The notes: generated by a model from the sequence alone, not told the origin. Counted from the stretch's first letter, positions 23,972-33,264 are shown. The stretch is DNA of 36,845 nt from Blautia sp. (GCA_023664455.1 JAMPFM010000001.1:322821-359665); one strand, 5' to 3'. A program made the numbers and translations.

Positions 23972-25021
23972 TCATTCTTTCAGATTTTCCATCGCTGCGT
24001 CTCTTGCCGCGTCAAAAGTCGTGACCGAAGTGCCGCCGTATGTGTCTACTTTATAGACAGGCACGGATGCGCCGTATTGGTTAAAATAGACGTATTCGGA
24101 AGTGATATTGATATTTTCATAAGTACCTTCTGCAATGATTTCGGGATTGCTGCCGTCTAAATACATTCTCTTTAAGGCAGGATCCGTCTGGGAGCTTTTC
24201 TGGTAATAGATGTAGTAGTCGTAAATATTGAAAAAGTCAATCCTATCGTCGGTCAGCACTTCAATCCGGTCGTCGGATAGGGAATAGCGGCATAGGCGGT
24301 AATTGTTTGCAACGTCCATATAGTAGACATAATTATCCATATAGACAGGATTCCAGATATTTCCCTGCCAGATGGTAGCCGCTTTGTCGGTTCTCGTATC
24401 CAGCGCATAGAGATAGTGGTCTTCCTGGGTGCCGTTGAAATAAATATTACCGTTTACATAGGATACCGGGTTGATAATATAGTCGGCAACCGTTACATGC
24501 TCTGAGTTGTCGATTTTTACCTTGCAAAGAGATGGGTCTTTTTTGGTGCCGTTATCCTGATAATATATGTAATTGCCGCATAACTGCATCAGGGTGACGT
24601 AAGTCCTGTCCAGGCAGACCGTGCTTTTGCCATTCTGTTTACTGCGGTAGATACCGGCGGTGCGTCCCATATAGCCCAACCCTTTGCCGGAGTTTCCCTC
24701 ATTGGTTCCACTTTCCATGTAGTAGTAAAGATATTTTCCCCCGGCGTTGATGAGGGATACGGAATTGACGCCCAGCTTCTTCATGTCCGTTTCATCGGGA
24801 TTCATGGAATAGAGAGAATTACCATCATAAGCGTTTGCAAAATAAACCCGCTCCCCTATCTCGCAGAAAAGACCGCCATTATTTAGATTTCCAGCAGTAT
24901 TCCCGGCCAGGTTGTCTTCATTCATGGGGATTCTGTTGGTAAATATCGCGACAGCGAATAATAACAGCAGCAGAATCAGGACAACCCCTAGAATCAATAG
25001 CGTTTTTTTCTTGTTTGTCAT
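23972..25021 (-). CDS. Membrane-anchored DUF5050-type beta-propeller protein
   Basis: The 349-residue protein has a single N-terminal hydrophobic helix (about 7-27, LLILGVVLILLLLLFAVAIF) after a KKK motif, so it is probably anchored with its bulk outside the cell. The remainder is made of short repeated units with patterns such as YLYYYMESG, NYIYYQDNGTK, YVYYMDVANNYRLC and YYIYYQKSS, typical of DUF5050/TolB-like propellers. No catalytic motif is evident. It has its own promoter and an AAGGAG site. The function is unknown; a sensor or wall-associated role is only a guess. Confidence 0.85.
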   Translation of the reverse strand: MTNKKKTLLILGVVLILLLLLFAVAIFTNRIPMNEDNLAGNTAGNLNNGGLFCEIGERVYFANAYDGNSLYSMNPDETDMKKLGVNSVSLINAGGKYLYYYMESGTNEGNSGKGLGYMGRTAGIYRSKQNGKSTVCLDRTYVTLMQLCGNYIYYQDNGTKKDPSLCKVKIDNSEHVTVADYIINPVSYVNGNIYFNGTQEDHYLYALDTRTDKAATIWQGNIWNPVYMDNYVYYMDVANNYRLCRYSLSDDRIEVLTDDRIDFFNIYDYYIYYQKSSQTDPALKRMYLDGSNPEIIAEGTYENINITSEYVYFNQYGASVPVYKVDTYGGTSVTTFDAARDAAMENLKE

Positions 25022-25073
25022 ATCGTCCGCTCCTTATTTTGAAAATGAGATTTCTGGTGAAATCTATAGATAT

Positions 25074-25102
25074 AGTATAGTCGCAAATGGGGATGGTATC
25101 AA
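25074..25102 (-). promoter_or_regulatory. Sigma-A promoter of the DUF5050 gene
   Basis: On the minus strand, TTGATA (25102-25097), 17 bases, TATACT (25079-25074), about 55 bases before the ATG. Confidence 0.78.
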
Positions 25103-25170
25103 GTGGTTTTTGTCAGGGAAAGGGGTTTTTCACAACAACATATTAAACCTGCTTGCGTGCAGATAGGTTT

Positions 25171-25179
25171 TGTTATAAT
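25171..25179 (+). promoter_or_regulatory. Extended -10 promoter of pheA
   Basis: TGTTATAAT (25171-25179) is a perfect extended -10 element; upstream, only TTGCGT at a short 15-base spacing could serve as -35. Transcription would start near 25186, which favours the pheA start at 25254 over the ATG at 25197. Confidence 0.6.
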
Positions 25180-25253
25180 ATAAAAAGAGAAGCGGAATGG
25201 AAAAATCCGGCGGTTATAAAATACACGGAATAACGGAAGGAAAAAAACGGCTT

Positions 25254-26393
25254 ATGGACTTGATGGAATTGCGGAAACAGATAGATGAGATAGACGAGCA
25301 GATTGTACAGTTATATGAGAGGCGCATGGATATTTCTTCCCAGGTCGCAGATTATAAAATTGAGACCGGAAAGAAAGTATTTGATAAGACGCGGGAAGAT
25401 GAGAAGCTGCAGAAAGTGAAATCCATGACCCATAACGATTTTAACAGTCATGGGATTCAGGAGCTGTTCGAGCAGATTATGTCGATGAGCAGGAAACTGC
25501 AATATAAGAAACTTTCGGATAAAGGCAGTCTGGGGAAACTGCCCTTTATCGGCGTAGATAGTCTGGATGTGCAGAATGCCCGCATTGTGTTTCAGGGGGC
25601 GGAGGGCGCTTATTCCCAGATGGCGATGCAGACCTTTTTTGGAAAGCAGATTAACGACTTCCATGTGGATACATTCCGGGACGCCATGTGTGCGATTGAA
25701 GAAGGAAGCGCGGATTTCGCCGTACTGCCGATTGAAAATTCCACGGCGGGCATTGTCAACGAGATTTATGATTTGTTAGTGGAGTTTGAGAATTATATCG
25801 TGGGGGAGCAGGTGATAAAGATTGAGCATTGCCTGATGGGGCTGCCAGGTACGAAGCTGGAGCAGATTCAGACAGTTTATTCCCATCCACAATCACTGAT
25901 GCAGAGTGCCCGCTATCTAAACGATCATCCTGCGTGGAAACAGATTAGTATGCAGAACAATGCGTTTGCAGCAAGGAAAGTAAAGGAAGAAGGCGTCGTG
26001 GGTCAGGCTGCGATTGCCAGCAGACATGCTGCAGAGGTGTATGGGTTAGAAGTATTGGAAAGCGGCGTGAACCAATCCCAGACCAACGCCACCCGGTTTA
26101 TTGTCGTGACGAACCAGAAGATTTTTCTCAAAAATGCCAATAAGGTCAGCATTTGTTTTGAAGTGCCCCACGAAAGCGGTTCCTTATACCATATGCTTTC
26201 CCATTTCATATACAATAATCTGAACATGACCAAGATAGAGAGCCGCCCGCTGGAAGACAGGAATTGGGAATATCGCTTTTTCATTGATTTTGAAGGAAAT
26301 CTTGCAGATAGTGCGGTCAAAAATGCGCTGCGGGGACTGCGGGATGAAGCCAGGAATATGAGGATTCTGGGAAATTATGAGAGCAGGTTTTAG
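25254..26393 (+). CDS. pheA: Bifunctional chorismate mutase/prephenate dehydratase (P-protein)
   Basis: From the ATG at 25254 the product is 379 residues. A chorismate mutase AroQ domain (about 1-85) opens with LMELRKQIDEIDEQIVQLY. The prephenate dehydratase domain begins near residue 105 with VFQGAEGAYSQMA and has NATRFIVV. The C-terminal ACT domain carries KIESRPLEDRNWEYRFFID, the ESRP phenylalanine-binding motif, so feedback control by phenylalanine is expected. The frame is also open to an ATG at 25197, but that would lie about 11 bases from the likely transcription start. GGAAGG lies 13 bases before 25254. The last codons belong to a tandem repeat. Confidence 0.92.
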   Translation: MDLMELRKQIDEIDEQIVQLYERRMDISSQVADYKIETGKKVFDKTREDEKLQKVKSMTHNDFNSHGIQELFEQIMSMSRKLQYKKLSDKGSLGKLPFIGVDSLDVQNARIVFQGAEGAYSQMAMQTFFGKQINDFHVDTFRDAMCAIEEGSADFAVLPIENSTAGIVNEIYDLLVEFENYIVGEQVIKIEHCLMGLPGTKLEQIQTVYSHPQSLMQSARYLNDHPAWKQISMQNNAFAARKVKEEGVVGQAAIASRHAAEVYGLEVLESGVNQSQTNATRFIVVTNQKIFLKNANKVSICFEVPHESGSLYHMLSHFIYNNLNMTKIESRPLEDRNWEYRFFIDFEGNLADSAVKNALRGLRDEARNMRILGNYESRF

Positions 26394-26510
26394 GATTTTA
26401 GGAAATTATGAGAGCCGGTTTTAAGATTCTGGAAGCTGCGGGAGCAGGTGTCAGGGTTCTGGCAGCTATGAGAGCTGGTTTTAGGATTTTGGACAACTAT
26501 AGGAATTGGG
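26361..26510 (+). repeat. Degenerate 30/31-bp tandem repeats spanning the 3' end of pheA
   Basis: Five units are visible: 26361-26391, 26392-26422, 26423-26452, 26453-26482 and 26483-about 26510. Unit 1 encodes the pheA C terminus RILGNYESRF and runs into its stop. Unit 2, read in its own frame, encodes the identical decapeptide and a TAA stop. Units 3-5 are more diverged. The rest of the pheA-DUF815 gap holds only the downstream ribosome binding site. Confidence 0.9.
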
Positions 26511-26548
26511 TGTAGTACAGAAGCGGAAGAAGGAGCATAGTTATTGGA

Positions 26549-27832
26549 ATGAGGATAGACGAGCTGATTATTTACAGGGATTTTGCGAAAGAAGATGACA
26601 GTCTGCTGCGGGATATGGTGTATCTGATGGAAAGCGGGGGAAAGGTGCAGGATAGAGCCCTTTTGTACAACTGTATGCATAGGCTGATGGAACTGGCGGC
26701 GTCTCATGGATTCTTCGGGAATCTGTGGCATACGTTTCTGGCAAATCTGCTTGTCAATAACGAAAACAGTTATAGCATGGCGTGTGAAATCCGGGGAAAA
26801 GTGGATGGCACAATCAATGAGATGGTTTTGCATGATATCCGTATTTTTAAGGAGCTTTACGACTATGATTTTGCAAATATGATGGAAATCCTGCATGTGC
26901 CGGAGTTTGGGATGGCGCTTTCCTATACAAGCTGTTTTCGGGAAAGCAAAGTGTATAATACGCGAATCCGGGATAGAATCTGCCATCTTGCCGAGCGTTT
27001 TAACGCGGATGATACGCCGGAAGAGATGAAAGATACGCTGACCGCATTTTATAAAGAATACGGGGTCGGGAAATTCGGGCTGCACAAGGCGTTCCGCATC
27101 CGGCATGAGGCGCAGGGAGCGGTGATTGAACCGATTCTGAATATCGCCCATGTGCATTTAGACGATTTGGTCGGTTACGAGATTCCCAAGAAGAAGCTGA
27201 TTGACAATACGGAAGCGTTCGTAGCGGGAAAAAAGGCGAATAACTGTCTGCTGTTCGGGGATGCCGGAACCGGGAAATCTTCCAGTATTAAAGCGATTGC
27301 CAACGAATATTATGATAGGGGACTGCGTATTATCGAATTATATAAACATCAGTTCCAGGACTTAAACGATATAATATCCCAGATAAAGAATAGAAATTAT
27401 CGGTTTATCATCTATATGGATGACTTGAGTTTTGAAGATTTTGAGATAGAATATAAGTATCTGAAAGCAGTCATAGAAGGCGGACTGGAGAAAAAACCGG
27501 AAAATATCCTGATTTATGCGACGTCCAACCGAAGGCATCTGGTGCGTGAGAAGTTTAGCGATAAAGAGGACAGGCAGGACGATTTGCACAAAGGGGATAC
27601 GGTGCAGGAAAAACTATCCCTTGTGTCCCGTTTCGGCGTAACGATTTACTTTGGCGCGCCGGATAAAAAACAGTTTGAAGAGATTGTAAAGACATTGGCG
27701 AAACGTTATGGTATTATGATGGAAGAGGAAGAGTTACTTGCAAAAGCGAATCAGTGGGAGCTTGCGCATGGCGGATTGTCCGGGCGGACGGCACAGCAGT
27801 TTGCGGATTATCTGTTAGGAATGGAGGATTAA
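26549..27832 (+). CDS. DUF815-family AAA+ ATPase
   Basis: The 427-residue protein has an uncharacterised N-terminal half and a C-terminal ATPase of the DUF815 type. The Walker A motif is GDAGTGKSS (237-245), Walker B is FIIYMDDLSFE, and YATSNRRHLV supplies the sensor-1 region, followed by SLVSRFGVTIYF. The family function is not established to my knowledge. AAGGAG is upstream of the ATG with a rather long spacing. One base separates its stop from the ppx-like start, and that gene's GGAGG lies within this coding sequence, so the two are translationally coupled. Confidence 0.88.
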   Translation: MRIDELIIYRDFAKEDDSLLRDMVYLMESGGKVQDRALLYNCMHRLMELAASHGFFGNLWHTFLANLLVNNENSYSMACEIRGKVDGTINEMVLHDIRIFKELYDYDFANMMEILHVPEFGMALSYTSCFRESKVYNTRIRDRICHLAERFNADDTPEEMKDTLTAFYKEYGVGKFGLHKAFRIRHEAQGAVIEPILNIAHVHLDDLVGYEIPKKKLIDNTEAFVAGKKANNCLLFGDAGTGKSSSIKAIANEYYDRGLRIIELYKHQFQDLNDIISQIKNRNYRFIIYMDDLSFEDFEIEYKYLKAVIEGGLEKKPENILIYATSNRRHLVREKFSDKEDRQDDLHKGDTVQEKLSLVSRFGVTIYFGAPDKKQFEEIVKTLAKRYGIMMEEEELLAKANQWELAHGGLSGRTAQQFADYLLGMED

Positions 27833-27833
27833 G

Positions 27834-29375
27834 ATGAAAACATTTGCGGCGATTGATGTGGGGTCTTATGAGTTGTCCATGAAGATTTTTGAGGTGTCCA
27901 GGACAAATGGGCTGCGGGAGGTCGATTGCATCAGGCACCGGCTGGATTTGGGCACGGATACTTATGCAACCGGGAAACTCAGTTACGGAAAAGTGGATGA
28001 GCTTTGCAGGGTTTTACGGGAATATCAGAAAATTATGGCGGGTTATAAAGTAGAGGATTATCAGGCTTATGGCACCAGCGCCATCCGTGAAATGAACAAC
28101 GCCGTCATCGTCCTTGACCAGATTGAGCAGAGGACGGGCATTAAGATAGACGTGCTGAGCAATTCCGAGCAGCGTTTTCTGGATTATAAATCCATTGCGT
28201 CCAGAGGGAAAGTATTTAATAAGATTATCGAAAAAGAAACGGCGATTCTGGATATCGGCGGCGGCAGCATTCAGATTTCCCTTTTTGTGAAAGATACGCT
28301 TGTAACGACGCAGAATCTGAAACTGGGCGTTCTCAGGCTGCAGGATAAGATGAGTCATCTGAATCTGAAGCCGAGCCAGTATGAAAACATTATCGACGAA
28401 TTTATCAGTTCCCAGCTTGCCGTCTTTAAGAAACTGTATCTGAAAGATAGGAAAATCAGCAATATCATCGTGGTGGACGATTATATTTCCGCCGCGATAG
28501 AACATAAAATGACGAAAATAGAAGACGCCTGTATCGAAACTGCGGAAATGGATTTGTTTATGAAAAAGATACGGGAAAAATCCGTTATGGACGCGGCGAA
28601 AATCCTGGATATGCCCGAAGAGAGCGTTCCGCTGCTCTATATATCCAGCGTGCTGTTAAACCGTATCGTAAAAGTCATGGACGCCAAAATGATATGGGTG
28701 CCGGGCGTGACGCTGTGTGATGGAATTGCTTATGAATATGGGGAGAAAAATAAGATTATCAAGGCAAACCACGACTTTAAGCAGGATATCATCGTCAGCG
28801 CGCAGAATATCAGTAAGCGCTATATGGGCAGCAAGAGAAGGGGCGAAACGTTAGAAAAGATTGCCTTGACCATCTTTGACGGCATGAAGGAAATCCACGG
28901 TCTCGGCGAGCGGGAAAGGCTGCTGTTACAGCTTGCCACGATTCTGCACGACTGTGGGAAGTATATCAGTCTCATAAAGCTGGGCGAATGTTCCTATAAC
29001 ATTATTATGTCAACCGAGATTATCGGGCTTTCCCATATCGAGCGGGTGATTGTGGCAAATGTTGTCAAATATAATCATATGGATTTTGATTATTACGAGA
29101 TTATGGGACAGGACGTCAATCTGGATAGGGAAGAGCTTCTAAAGATTGCAAAGCTGACGGCAATCTTGAAAATTGCCAATGGACTTGACAGGAGCCATAA
29201 GCAGAAATTTGAGGATATCAAGGCGGTATTAAAGGACGAAAAGCTGATTATCGTAATTGATACGCCTGTGGATATTACGCTGGAAAAAGGATTATTTTAC
29301 CGGAGGGCGGACTTCTTTGAAGAAGTATACAGCGTAAAACCAGTCATCCGGCAGAAGAAAAACAGCCTGAATTAG
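27834..29375 (+). CDS. Ppx/GppA phosphatase with C-terminal HD domain
   Basis: The 513-residue protein has an ASKHA-type Ppx/GppA domain (about 1-300), with AAIDVGSYELSMKIFE, a YGTSAIREMNN segment and LDIGGGSIQISLF. The HD-type domain (about 340-480) contains ATILHDCGKY with H372-D373 and VANVVKYNHMD. Such proteins hydrolyse polyphosphate or convert pppGpp to ppGpp; the substrate cannot be assigned by eye. Position next to ppk1 favours polyphosphate. It is coupled to the DUF815 gene upstream. Confidence 0.9.
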   Translation: MKTFAAIDVGSYELSMKIFEVSRTNGLREVDCIRHRLDLGTDTYATGKLSYGKVDELCRVLREYQKIMAGYKVEDYQAYGTSAIREMNNAVIVLDQIEQRTGIKIDVLSNSEQRFLDYKSIASRGKVFNKIIEKETAILDIGGGSIQISLFVKDTLVTTQNLKLGVLRLQDKMSHLNLKPSQYENIIDEFISSQLAVFKKLYLKDRKISNIIVVDDYISAAIEHKMTKIEDACIETAEMDLFMKKIREKSVMDAAKILDMPEESVPLLYISSVLLNRIVKVMDAKMIWVPGVTLCDGIAYEYGEKNKIIKANHDFKQDIIVSAQNISKRYMGSKRRGETLEKIALTIFDGMKEIHGLGERERLLLQLATILHDCGKYISLIKLGECSYNIIMSTEIIGLSHIERVIVANVVKYNHMDFDYYEIMGQDVNLDREELLKIAKLTAILKIANGLDRSHKQKFEDIKAVLKDEKLIIVIDTPVDITLEKGLFYRRADFFEEVYSVKPVIRQKKNSLN

Positions 29376-29399
29376 AGCGGCGGAAAGGATAGAAGCGGT

Positions 29400-31526
29400 A
29401 TGGTAGATAAAACGGAATTTTCCAAATCAGAAAACTATACAAACAGAGAAATGAGCTGGCTGCTTTTTGATAAAAGAGTTTTAAGCGAAGCGATGGACGA
29501 GAGCCTTCCGTTGTTTGAGCGGTTGAAATTCCTAAGTATTACAGCCTCTAATCTGGATGAATTTTTTATGGTCAGGGTGGCTTCCTTAAAAGATATGATT
29601 AACGCCGGCTATCATAAGAAGGACATTGCCGGGCTGACCCCCGAACAGCAGCTTGTCAAGTTAAATAAGGCAACCCATGAGCTGGTAAGGCAGCAGTATG
29701 ATACTTACAATCATTTCCTGCTCCCGCAGCTTACGGAGAATGGACTTCGGCTAATCGGCAGTCATGAGGAGCTGACGGAGGCGGAGGCTGCCTATGTGGA
29801 TAAGTATTTTGAAGATAATGTTTATCCGGTGCTAACGCCGATGGCAGTGGATTCTTCCAGACCTTTTCCGCTGATTCGTAATAAGACGCTGAATATCGGC
29901 GCCTTAGTCAGGAAGAAAAACGGCGATGAAGAACTGGAATTTGCCACGGTGCAGGTGCCCAGCGTGTTATCCCGGATAGTGGAGCTTCCTTCTTCTGAGA
30001 AAAGAGCCGTGATTCTGTTAGAAGAAATCATTGAACGGAATATCCACAAGCTGTTTTTAAATTATGATATCGTATGCGCACATCCTTTCCGTATCATGCG
30101 GGACGCCGATTTATTGATAGAGGAAGAGGAAACAGGAGATCTACTGAAAGAAATTGAGAAACAGTTGAAAAAAAGGCAGTGGGGACAGGCGATTCGTCTG
30201 GAAGTGGAAGCGGGCATGGACGAGCGGCTGTTAAAGGTGATTCAGGATGAACTGCATATCGGAAAAGAAGATATTTATCCGATAAGCGGACCATTAGATA
30301 TTACCTTTTTAATGAAAATGTACGGCATGGACGGTTTCGAGCATCTGAAAGAGCATCGCTATACGGGCGGCCATCCCGTACCGGAATTGCCGGAAGATGC
30401 GGATATTTTTGCCCGTATCAGGGAAGGGGATATTCTGATGTACCATCCTTATCAGACCTTCGAGCCGGTGGTGCGTTTCATCCGGCAGGCGGCGAAAGAT
30501 CCGGACGTGCTTGCCATCAAACAGACGCTTTACCGCGTCAGCGGAAATTCACCGATTATCGCCGCATTGGAACAGGCCGCTGACAATGGAAAGCAGGTGT
30601 CCGTCCTGGTAGAGCTAAAGGCGAGATTCGATGAGGAAAATAACATCGTATGGGCGAGAAAATTGGAAAAGGCGGGCTGCCATGTCATTTACGGTCTGCT
30701 GGGCTTAAAAACCCATAGCAAAATTACCCTTGTGGTGCGTAAAGAGGAAAATGGAATCCGGCGTTACGTCCATCTGGGAACCGGAAATTACAATGATTCT
30801 ACTGCAAAACTCTATACGGATTTGGGGCTTTTAACCTGTTCCGAGACGATAGGGGAAGACGCCACGGCTGTATTTAACATGCTTTCCGGCTATTCGGAAC
30901 CGCGCTCCTGGAACAAACTGTCCCTGGCGCCGCTTTGGTTAAAGGATAGGTTCCTATACCTGATTAACCGGGAAAAAGAAAATGCCCTGCAGGGCAGAAC
31001 GGCGCATATCATCGCCAAGATGAACGCCTTATGCGATAAGGATATTATTGAGGCGCTCTATGAAGCAAGCGCCGCGGGAGTGAAGATAGAGCTGATTATC
31101 CGGGGAATCTGCTGTCTGAAAGTAGGACTGCCCGGTATCAGTGAGAATATCAGCGTCCGTTCCATTGTCGGAAATTATCTGGAACATGCGAGAATTTTCT
31201 ATTTTGAGAACGATGGAAGGGATGAGTGTTACTGTGCCAGTGCGGACTGGATGCCGAGAAATCTGGATAGACGCGTGGAAATCATGTTTCCCATTGAAAA
31301 ACCGGAATTGAAGGAAAAAGTCATACATATTCTGAACTATCAGTTGCAGGATACGGTGAAAGCACATATTCTTCTTCCTGACGGCAGTTATGAGAAGGTA
31401 AAAGGAGTAGAAAAATTTTCGTCCCAGTTGGAGTTTTGTCAGGAAGCGAAAAAGGTCGCAAAAAAGCAGGAAGAAGTTGCGGACAGGCGCGTATTCATTC
31501 CAGAGACCCATCATGAGGCAGAGTGA
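29400..31526 (+). CDS. ppk1: Polyphosphate kinase 1
   Basis: The 708-residue PPK1 makes inorganic polyphosphate reversibly from ATP. The N-terminal domain starts with YTNREMSWLLFDKRVL and SNLDEFFMVRVASL. The catalytic segments are GLKTHSKITLVV with H439 (equivalent to the phosphorylated H435 of E. coli) and NYLEHARIFYF with H596 (equivalent to H592). HLGTGNYND and RRVEIMFPI are also present. AAAGGA lies 12 bases upstream of the start. The gene follows the ppx-like gene by 24 bases, giving a synthesis-degradation pair. Confidence 0.96.
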   Translation: MVDKTEFSKSENYTNREMSWLLFDKRVLSEAMDESLPLFERLKFLSITASNLDEFFMVRVASLKDMINAGYHKKDIAGLTPEQQLVKLNKATHELVRQQYDTYNHFLLPQLTENGLRLIGSHEELTEAEAAYVDKYFEDNVYPVLTPMAVDSSRPFPLIRNKTLNIGALVRKKNGDEELEFATVQVPSVLSRIVELPSSEKRAVILLEEIIERNIHKLFLNYDIVCAHPFRIMRDADLLIEEEETGDLLKEIEKQLKKRQWGQAIRLEVEAGMDERLLKVIQDELHIGKEDIYPISGPLDITFLMKMYGMDGFEHLKEHRYTGGHPVPELPEDADIFARIREGDILMYHPYQTFEPVVRFIRQAAKDPDVLAIKQTLYRVSGNSPIIAALEQAADNGKQVSVLVELKARFDEENNIVWARKLEKAGCHVIYGLLGLKTHSKITLVVRKEENGIRRYVHLGTGNYNDSTAKLYTDLGLLTCSETIGEDATAVFNMLSGYSEPRSWNKLSLAPLWLKDRFLYLINREKENALQGRTAHIIAKMNALCDKDIIEALYEASAAGVKIELIIRGICCLKVGLPGISENISVRSIVGNYLEHARIFYFENDGRDECYCASADWMPRNLDRRVEIMFPIEKPELKEKVIHILNYQLQDTVKAHILLPDGSYEKVKGVEKFSSQLEFCQEAKKVAKKQEEVADRRVFIPETHHEAE

Positions 31527-31567
31527 TCAATATTCAAATAAACTGAGAGAAAGGCAGGGGAATTTTC

Positions 31568-32170
31568 ATGAAAGTGATACTGGCTTCCGCCTCCCCTAGA
31601 AGAAAGGAACTGTTACGGCAGGTAGGGCTGTCTTTTAAGACTATGCCCAGTCTGAAAGAAGAAGTGATAACGAAAGAGACGCCGGCGGAAATTGTAGAAG
31701 AATTGTCTTATCAGAAAGCAGTCGATATCTGCGGACAGCTATCGGATACGATGAAAGAGGATTTTGTCGTAATCGGCGCGGATACAGTGGTTTCCTGCTG
31801 GAATAAAATCATGGGAAAACCGGAAGATAAAGAAGCTGCATTCGACATGTTATGGGAATTGCAGGGAAAGAGCCATCAGGTCTATACCGGCGTTACGCTG
31901 GCGTGGAAATATCAGGACATGCCGGCGATGTTCCATACCTTCCATGAATGTACGGACGTAACGCTATATCCGATGACCGAGGAAGAAATTGAGAAGTATG
32001 TGGATTCCGGGGAGCCGATGGACAAAGCGGGCGCCTATGCCATTCAGGGACTCTTTGCCGCATATATCCAGGGAATCTGCGGCGACTATACGAATGTGGT
32101 AGGATTGCCCGTGGGCAGACTGTTTCAGGAAATGAAGCAAAAAGGGCTGTTGGGAGGAGCGGATGATTAA
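31568..32170 (+). CDS. maf: Maf-family nucleotide pyrophosphatase
   Basis: The 200-residue protein begins with the Maf signature ILASASPRRKELLRQVG and contains VIGADTVVSCWNKIMGKP, SHQVYTGVTL and DKAGAYAIQG. Maf proteins hydrolyse non-canonical or modified nucleoside triphosphates; the subfamily (dTTP/UTP or m7GTP) is not assigned here. AGGGG precedes the ATG. The end overlaps the following HAD gene by 8 bases, so the two are coupled. Confidence 0.93.
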   Translation: MKVILASASPRRKELLRQVGLSFKTMPSLKEEVITKETPAEIVEELSYQKAVDICGQLSDTMKEDFVVIGADTVVSCWNKIMGKPEDKEAAFDMLWELQGKSHQVYTGVTLAWKYQDMPAMFHTFHECTDVTLYPMTEEEIEKYVDSGEPMDKAGAYAIQGLFAAYIQGICGDYTNVVGLPVGRLFQEMKQKGLLGGADD

Positions 32171-32969
32171 GTTAATTGCAACGGACATAGATGGAACGCT
32201 GGTAAAAGACTCTTCCCCGGAAGTTTATCCAGAAATGCTGGAAGCGATTCGTATCTGGACGGATGCCGGCAATTATTTCTGTGTGGCAAGCGGAAGGCAG
32301 TATGAGAGTGTAAGAAAGATGTTTCATCAGGTGGAAGAGCGGATTCTTTATCTGGTAGAAAATGGCGCCCATGTGCGTTTTCGTGGGCAGGATATCCTGA
32401 TACAAAAGATGCGCCGGGATTATGCGGAAGGGATTATCCGGCAGCTGCGTCCCTATTACGGGCAGTGCGAGGCTGTCATATCCACTGTGGAAGGCAGCCT
32501 GTTAGAAACAGAGAACAAGGAATTTCTGGATTTTTTTGAAAAAGGATATCGGAATAAGTATCGTATTGTAAAGGACGCTTTAAAAGAGAATGCAGAAATC
32601 ATTAAAATTGCCATTTATCAGAAAGACAGTATCAGAGCCCTTGGGGAAAGCGTTCTGATTCCCGCATGGCAGGACAAGGTGAAAGTCTGTATGGCGGGAG
32701 AAGAATGGGTGGATTTCATGGACGCTTCCGTGGATAAGGGAAATGCGCTTTCTTTCATACAGCGCTATCTGGGGATTCGTCGGGAAGAAACGATGGCTTT
32801 TGGCGACAATGACAATGATATCGGGCTTTTACAGGCGGCGGCGGAAAGCTATGCGGTAGAAAATGCGCGGGAAAGCATCAAGGCGCAGGCGAAGCATATC
32901 TGTCCTTCCTATCAGGAAAAAGGCGTTTATCAGATTGTAGCAAAACAATTGCAGACGATAATGAGATAG
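32163..32969 (+). CDS. Cof-type HAD phosphatase
   Basis: The 268-residue protein has the HAD motif I ATDIDGTLVK (6-15) with the two catalytic aspartates, motif II VASGRQ, and the C-terminal FGDNDNDIGLLQAA of the Cof/IIB subfamily, preceded by KGNALSFIQRYLG. Such enzymes dephosphorylate sugar phosphates, nucleotides or flavins; no specific substrate is visible. GGGAGG in the end of maf serves as its ribosome binding site. Confidence 0.9.
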   Translation: MIKLIATDIDGTLVKDSSPEVYPEMLEAIRIWTDAGNYFCVASGRQYESVRKMFHQVEERILYLVENGAHVRFRGQDILIQKMRRDYAEGIIRQLRPYYGQCEAVISTVEGSLLETENKEFLDFFEKGYRNKYRIVKDALKENAEIIKIAIYQKDSIRALGESVLIPAWQDKVKVCMAGEEWVDFMDASVDKGNALSFIQRYLGIRREETMAFGDNDNDIGLLQAAAESYAVENARESIKAQAKHICPSYQEKGVYQIVAKQLQTIMR

Positions 32970-32991
32970 AAACGGGAAAGGAGGTAAGCTT

Positions 32992-33249
32992 ATGTTTGAT
33001 GATGCGGTATTGAAATGTTTTCTGGAAAAACAAGGGCAGCTATTTCCGGAGGATGTAGCGGGGTCTTTGGAGGAAGCGGATGACTTCCTGGAAGAATGCA
33101 TGGCGGTGGTAGTGGACTCCGTGCATGAAGTATGGGAATATTTTGATGAGCAGGGCGTAGACATGGAAGGCGCCGACGAAGAAGAAATTCTAGATGCGGA
33201 TGAAGTCTTCGAGGTCGGGGATGGGCGGTATCTGATTATCGAGGGATGA
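32992..33249 (+). CDS. Small acidic protein of unknown function
   Basis: I do not recognise this 85-residue protein. It is strongly acidic: EE, DD and DE pairs recur throughout, for example GSLEEADDFLEEC, MEGADEEEILDADE. It has no signal peptide, membrane helix or metal-binding cysteine set; its two cysteines are far apart. AAAGGAGG lies just before the ATG, one of the best ribosome binding sites in the window, so it is very likely expressed. It follows the HAD gene by 22 bases and ends only 15 bases from a convergent gene. Confidence 0.75.
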   Translation: MFDDAVLKCFLEKQGQLFPEDVAGSLEEADDFLEECMAVVVDSVHEVWEYFDEQGVDMEGADEEEILDADEVFEVGDGRYLIIEG

Positions 33250-33264
33250 TGGTTTTATAATGTT

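Noticed and set aside
25186-25253. T-box or Phe-type leader for pheA
   Set aside because: The space between the likely transcription start and the ATG is too short, and no T-box sequence or specifier stem is seen.
26390-27157. 255-residue minus-strand open frame with a repetitive C terminus
   Set aside because: It is antisense to the DUF815 gene, and its repeats are simply the pheA tandem units read backwards. No family resemblance was seen.
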